Shown: one piece after another, positions 63,388-64,000 of the stretch
Layout: the number at the start of each line of letters is the position of its first letter
Position numbering within the stretch: position 1 is the stretch's first letter
Assembly: GCF_014898155.1 (NCBI RefSeq)
Contig: NZ_CP062938.1
Span: 434,001-498,000, forward strand
DNA: 64,000 nt
Direction: 5' to 3'
Source: Bifidobacterium eulemuris
Lineage (GTDB): Bacteria; Actinomycetota; Actinomycetes; Actinomycetales; Bifidobacteriaceae
The notes under the pieces: model-generated
What the model was told of the DNA's origin: nothing
What the model saw: only the letters and a program-made list of their open reading frames with translations
Database searches by the model: none
Made by a program: the position numbers and the translations under genes

Positions 63388-64000
63388 TCAGAGCGCAGGA
63401 TGCTCCCACTGATCGGTGCGCGCGGCCTGGGGGCCATGGTTGTAGTCGGCGAGCCGCCAGCGCACGCCGCCGTCCGCGAAGTCCAAAGGAATCAGGCGGC
63501 TCCAATGGGCGTTGCGCATCGACAGGATGCTGGCGAAATCCGGATAGGTGACGTCCAATCCCATCAGCGTCTGCAGGGTTTCGGAGATCCATGCCCCATG
63601 TGAGAACACGTACAGGTCGGTGTCGCCGCCGCCGCGCGCGGACCAGTCGAGCAGCGCGTCGACGCCCCGGCGCCCGACCTCGATTTTCGGTTCGGCGCCA
63701 TGTTTGAGTTCGCCGTCGCGGTGCTCCTGCCACAGGCGGAAATCCTCCGGATAGCGTTCGGCCAGCTCCTCGCCGCTCATCCCTTCCCATTCGCCGAAGT
63801 TGCGTTCGCGCACGCGCGCGTCGGGATGCGTTTCGACGCCGATGAGGTCGGCGAAGGCTCGCGCTGTGTCGACCGCGCGACCCAGATCGGAGCAGACGAC
63901 CAGATGGTTCGTCACATCCGGCCTGCGGTTGACGTAGAGCTCCTTCAGCGCCGCGGCGGTCTGCCCGGCCTGCCACCGGCCCACTTCGTCGAGGGGGATG
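63388..64000 (-). CDS. Histidine phosphatase (phosphoglycerate mutase-like) family protein, partial
   Basis: The frame runs off the end of the window (IPLDEVGRWQAGQ continues upstream), so the N-terminal RHG catalytic motif is missing. Visible parts are LVVCSDLGRAVDTARAFADL (the S/R phosphate pocket), RERNFGEWEGMSGEEL and VFSHGAWISETL with the second catalytic His. This is a typical dPGM/CobC-like phosphatase; substrate unknown. Confidence 0.88.
   Translation of the reverse strand, partial: IPLDEVGRWQAGQTAAALKELYVNRRPDVTNHLVVCSDLGRAVDTARAFADLIGVETHPDARVRERNFGEWEGMSGEELAERYPEDFRLWQEHRDGELKHGAEPKIEVGRRGVDALLDWSARGGGDTDLYVFSHGAWISETLQTLMGLDVTYPDFASILSMRNAHWSRLIPLDFADGGVRWRLADYNHGPQAARTDQWEHPAL

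Overview
The window is a high-GC actinobacterial chromosome segment whose gene content and gene order fit Bifidobacterium: hisF-hisI-trpE, pyrH-frr-cdsA-rlmN, rpsB-tsf, comEA-comEC-holA-tsaE-tsaB-rimI-tsaD, leuS, a GuaB3-type IMPDH paralogue next to an NADP-dependent isocitrate dehydrogenase, and two long-chain acyl-CoA synthetases. The species cannot be fixed from the sequence alone. No phage structural genes, transposases, integrases, CRISPR arrays or rRNA genes were seen.

Layout. 1-3.4 kb: FtsX-like permease followed by a NarL-type two-component system (kinase and regulator overlap). 3.5-4.7 kb: a stand-alone DUF5131 (phage Gp37/Gp68 family) protein and a cluster of dispersed intergenic repeats. 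4.7-7.7 kb (minus): hisF, hisI, trpE. 7.9-11.7 kb (plus): a CmpB-type membrane protein, then a VanY-like carboxypeptidase with its own OmpR-type regulator and kinase; a diverged copy of the kinase gene's 3' end lies before vanY. 11.8-15.7 kb (minus): pyrH, frr, cdsA, rlmN. 15.7-25.3 kb: a roughly 9.7-kb accessory region between pyrH and tsf, with a DNA-deoxyinosine glycosylase, a three-gene cluster built around a DUF4160 gene broken by an in-frame amber codon, a lone ABC-type ATPase, a remnant of an EamA transporter, two unknown membrane proteins, a HEPN/MNT (HepT-MntA) toxin-antitoxin pair with an HTH fused to MntA, AAC(3)- and APH-like aminoglycoside-modifying enzymes, and a ketopantoate-reductase-like gene divergent from a MocR regulator with an 11+11-bp palindrome between them.

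25.4-37.7 kb: tsf, rpsB, def, fadD, an Rv3235-like protein, guaB3, icd, a substrate-binding lipoprotein, a second fadD, and an M23 peptidase. 37.9-38.1 kb: two tRNA-Asn genes. 38.3-44.7 kb (minus): comEA, comEC, holA, tsaE, tsaB, rimI, tsaD, tightly overlapped and read as one unit. 44.9-49.9 kb: a LuxR-type two-component system divergent from a three-permease plus one-ATPase ABC transporter, lying between comEA and leuS. 50-64 kb: leuS, corA, a DUF2974 hydrolase-like protein, a THUMP-like methyltransferase, a flavin/PNPOx-like protein, a DUF1287 protein, trxB with an internal insertion, a DUF6442-XRE pair with its own promoter and operator-like repeat, two tRNA-Ala genes, a Ser/Gly-rich membrane protein and the 3' part of a histidine phosphatase gene.

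Reading it as a whole: a conserved backbone (translation, tRNA modification, amino-acid and nucleotide synthesis, DNA-uptake genes) carries three accessory blocks (7.9-11.7, 15.7-25.3 and 44.9-49.9 kb), each placed between genes that I believe are normally neighbours in bifidobacteria. That order is recalled knowledge and should be checked by synteny comparison.
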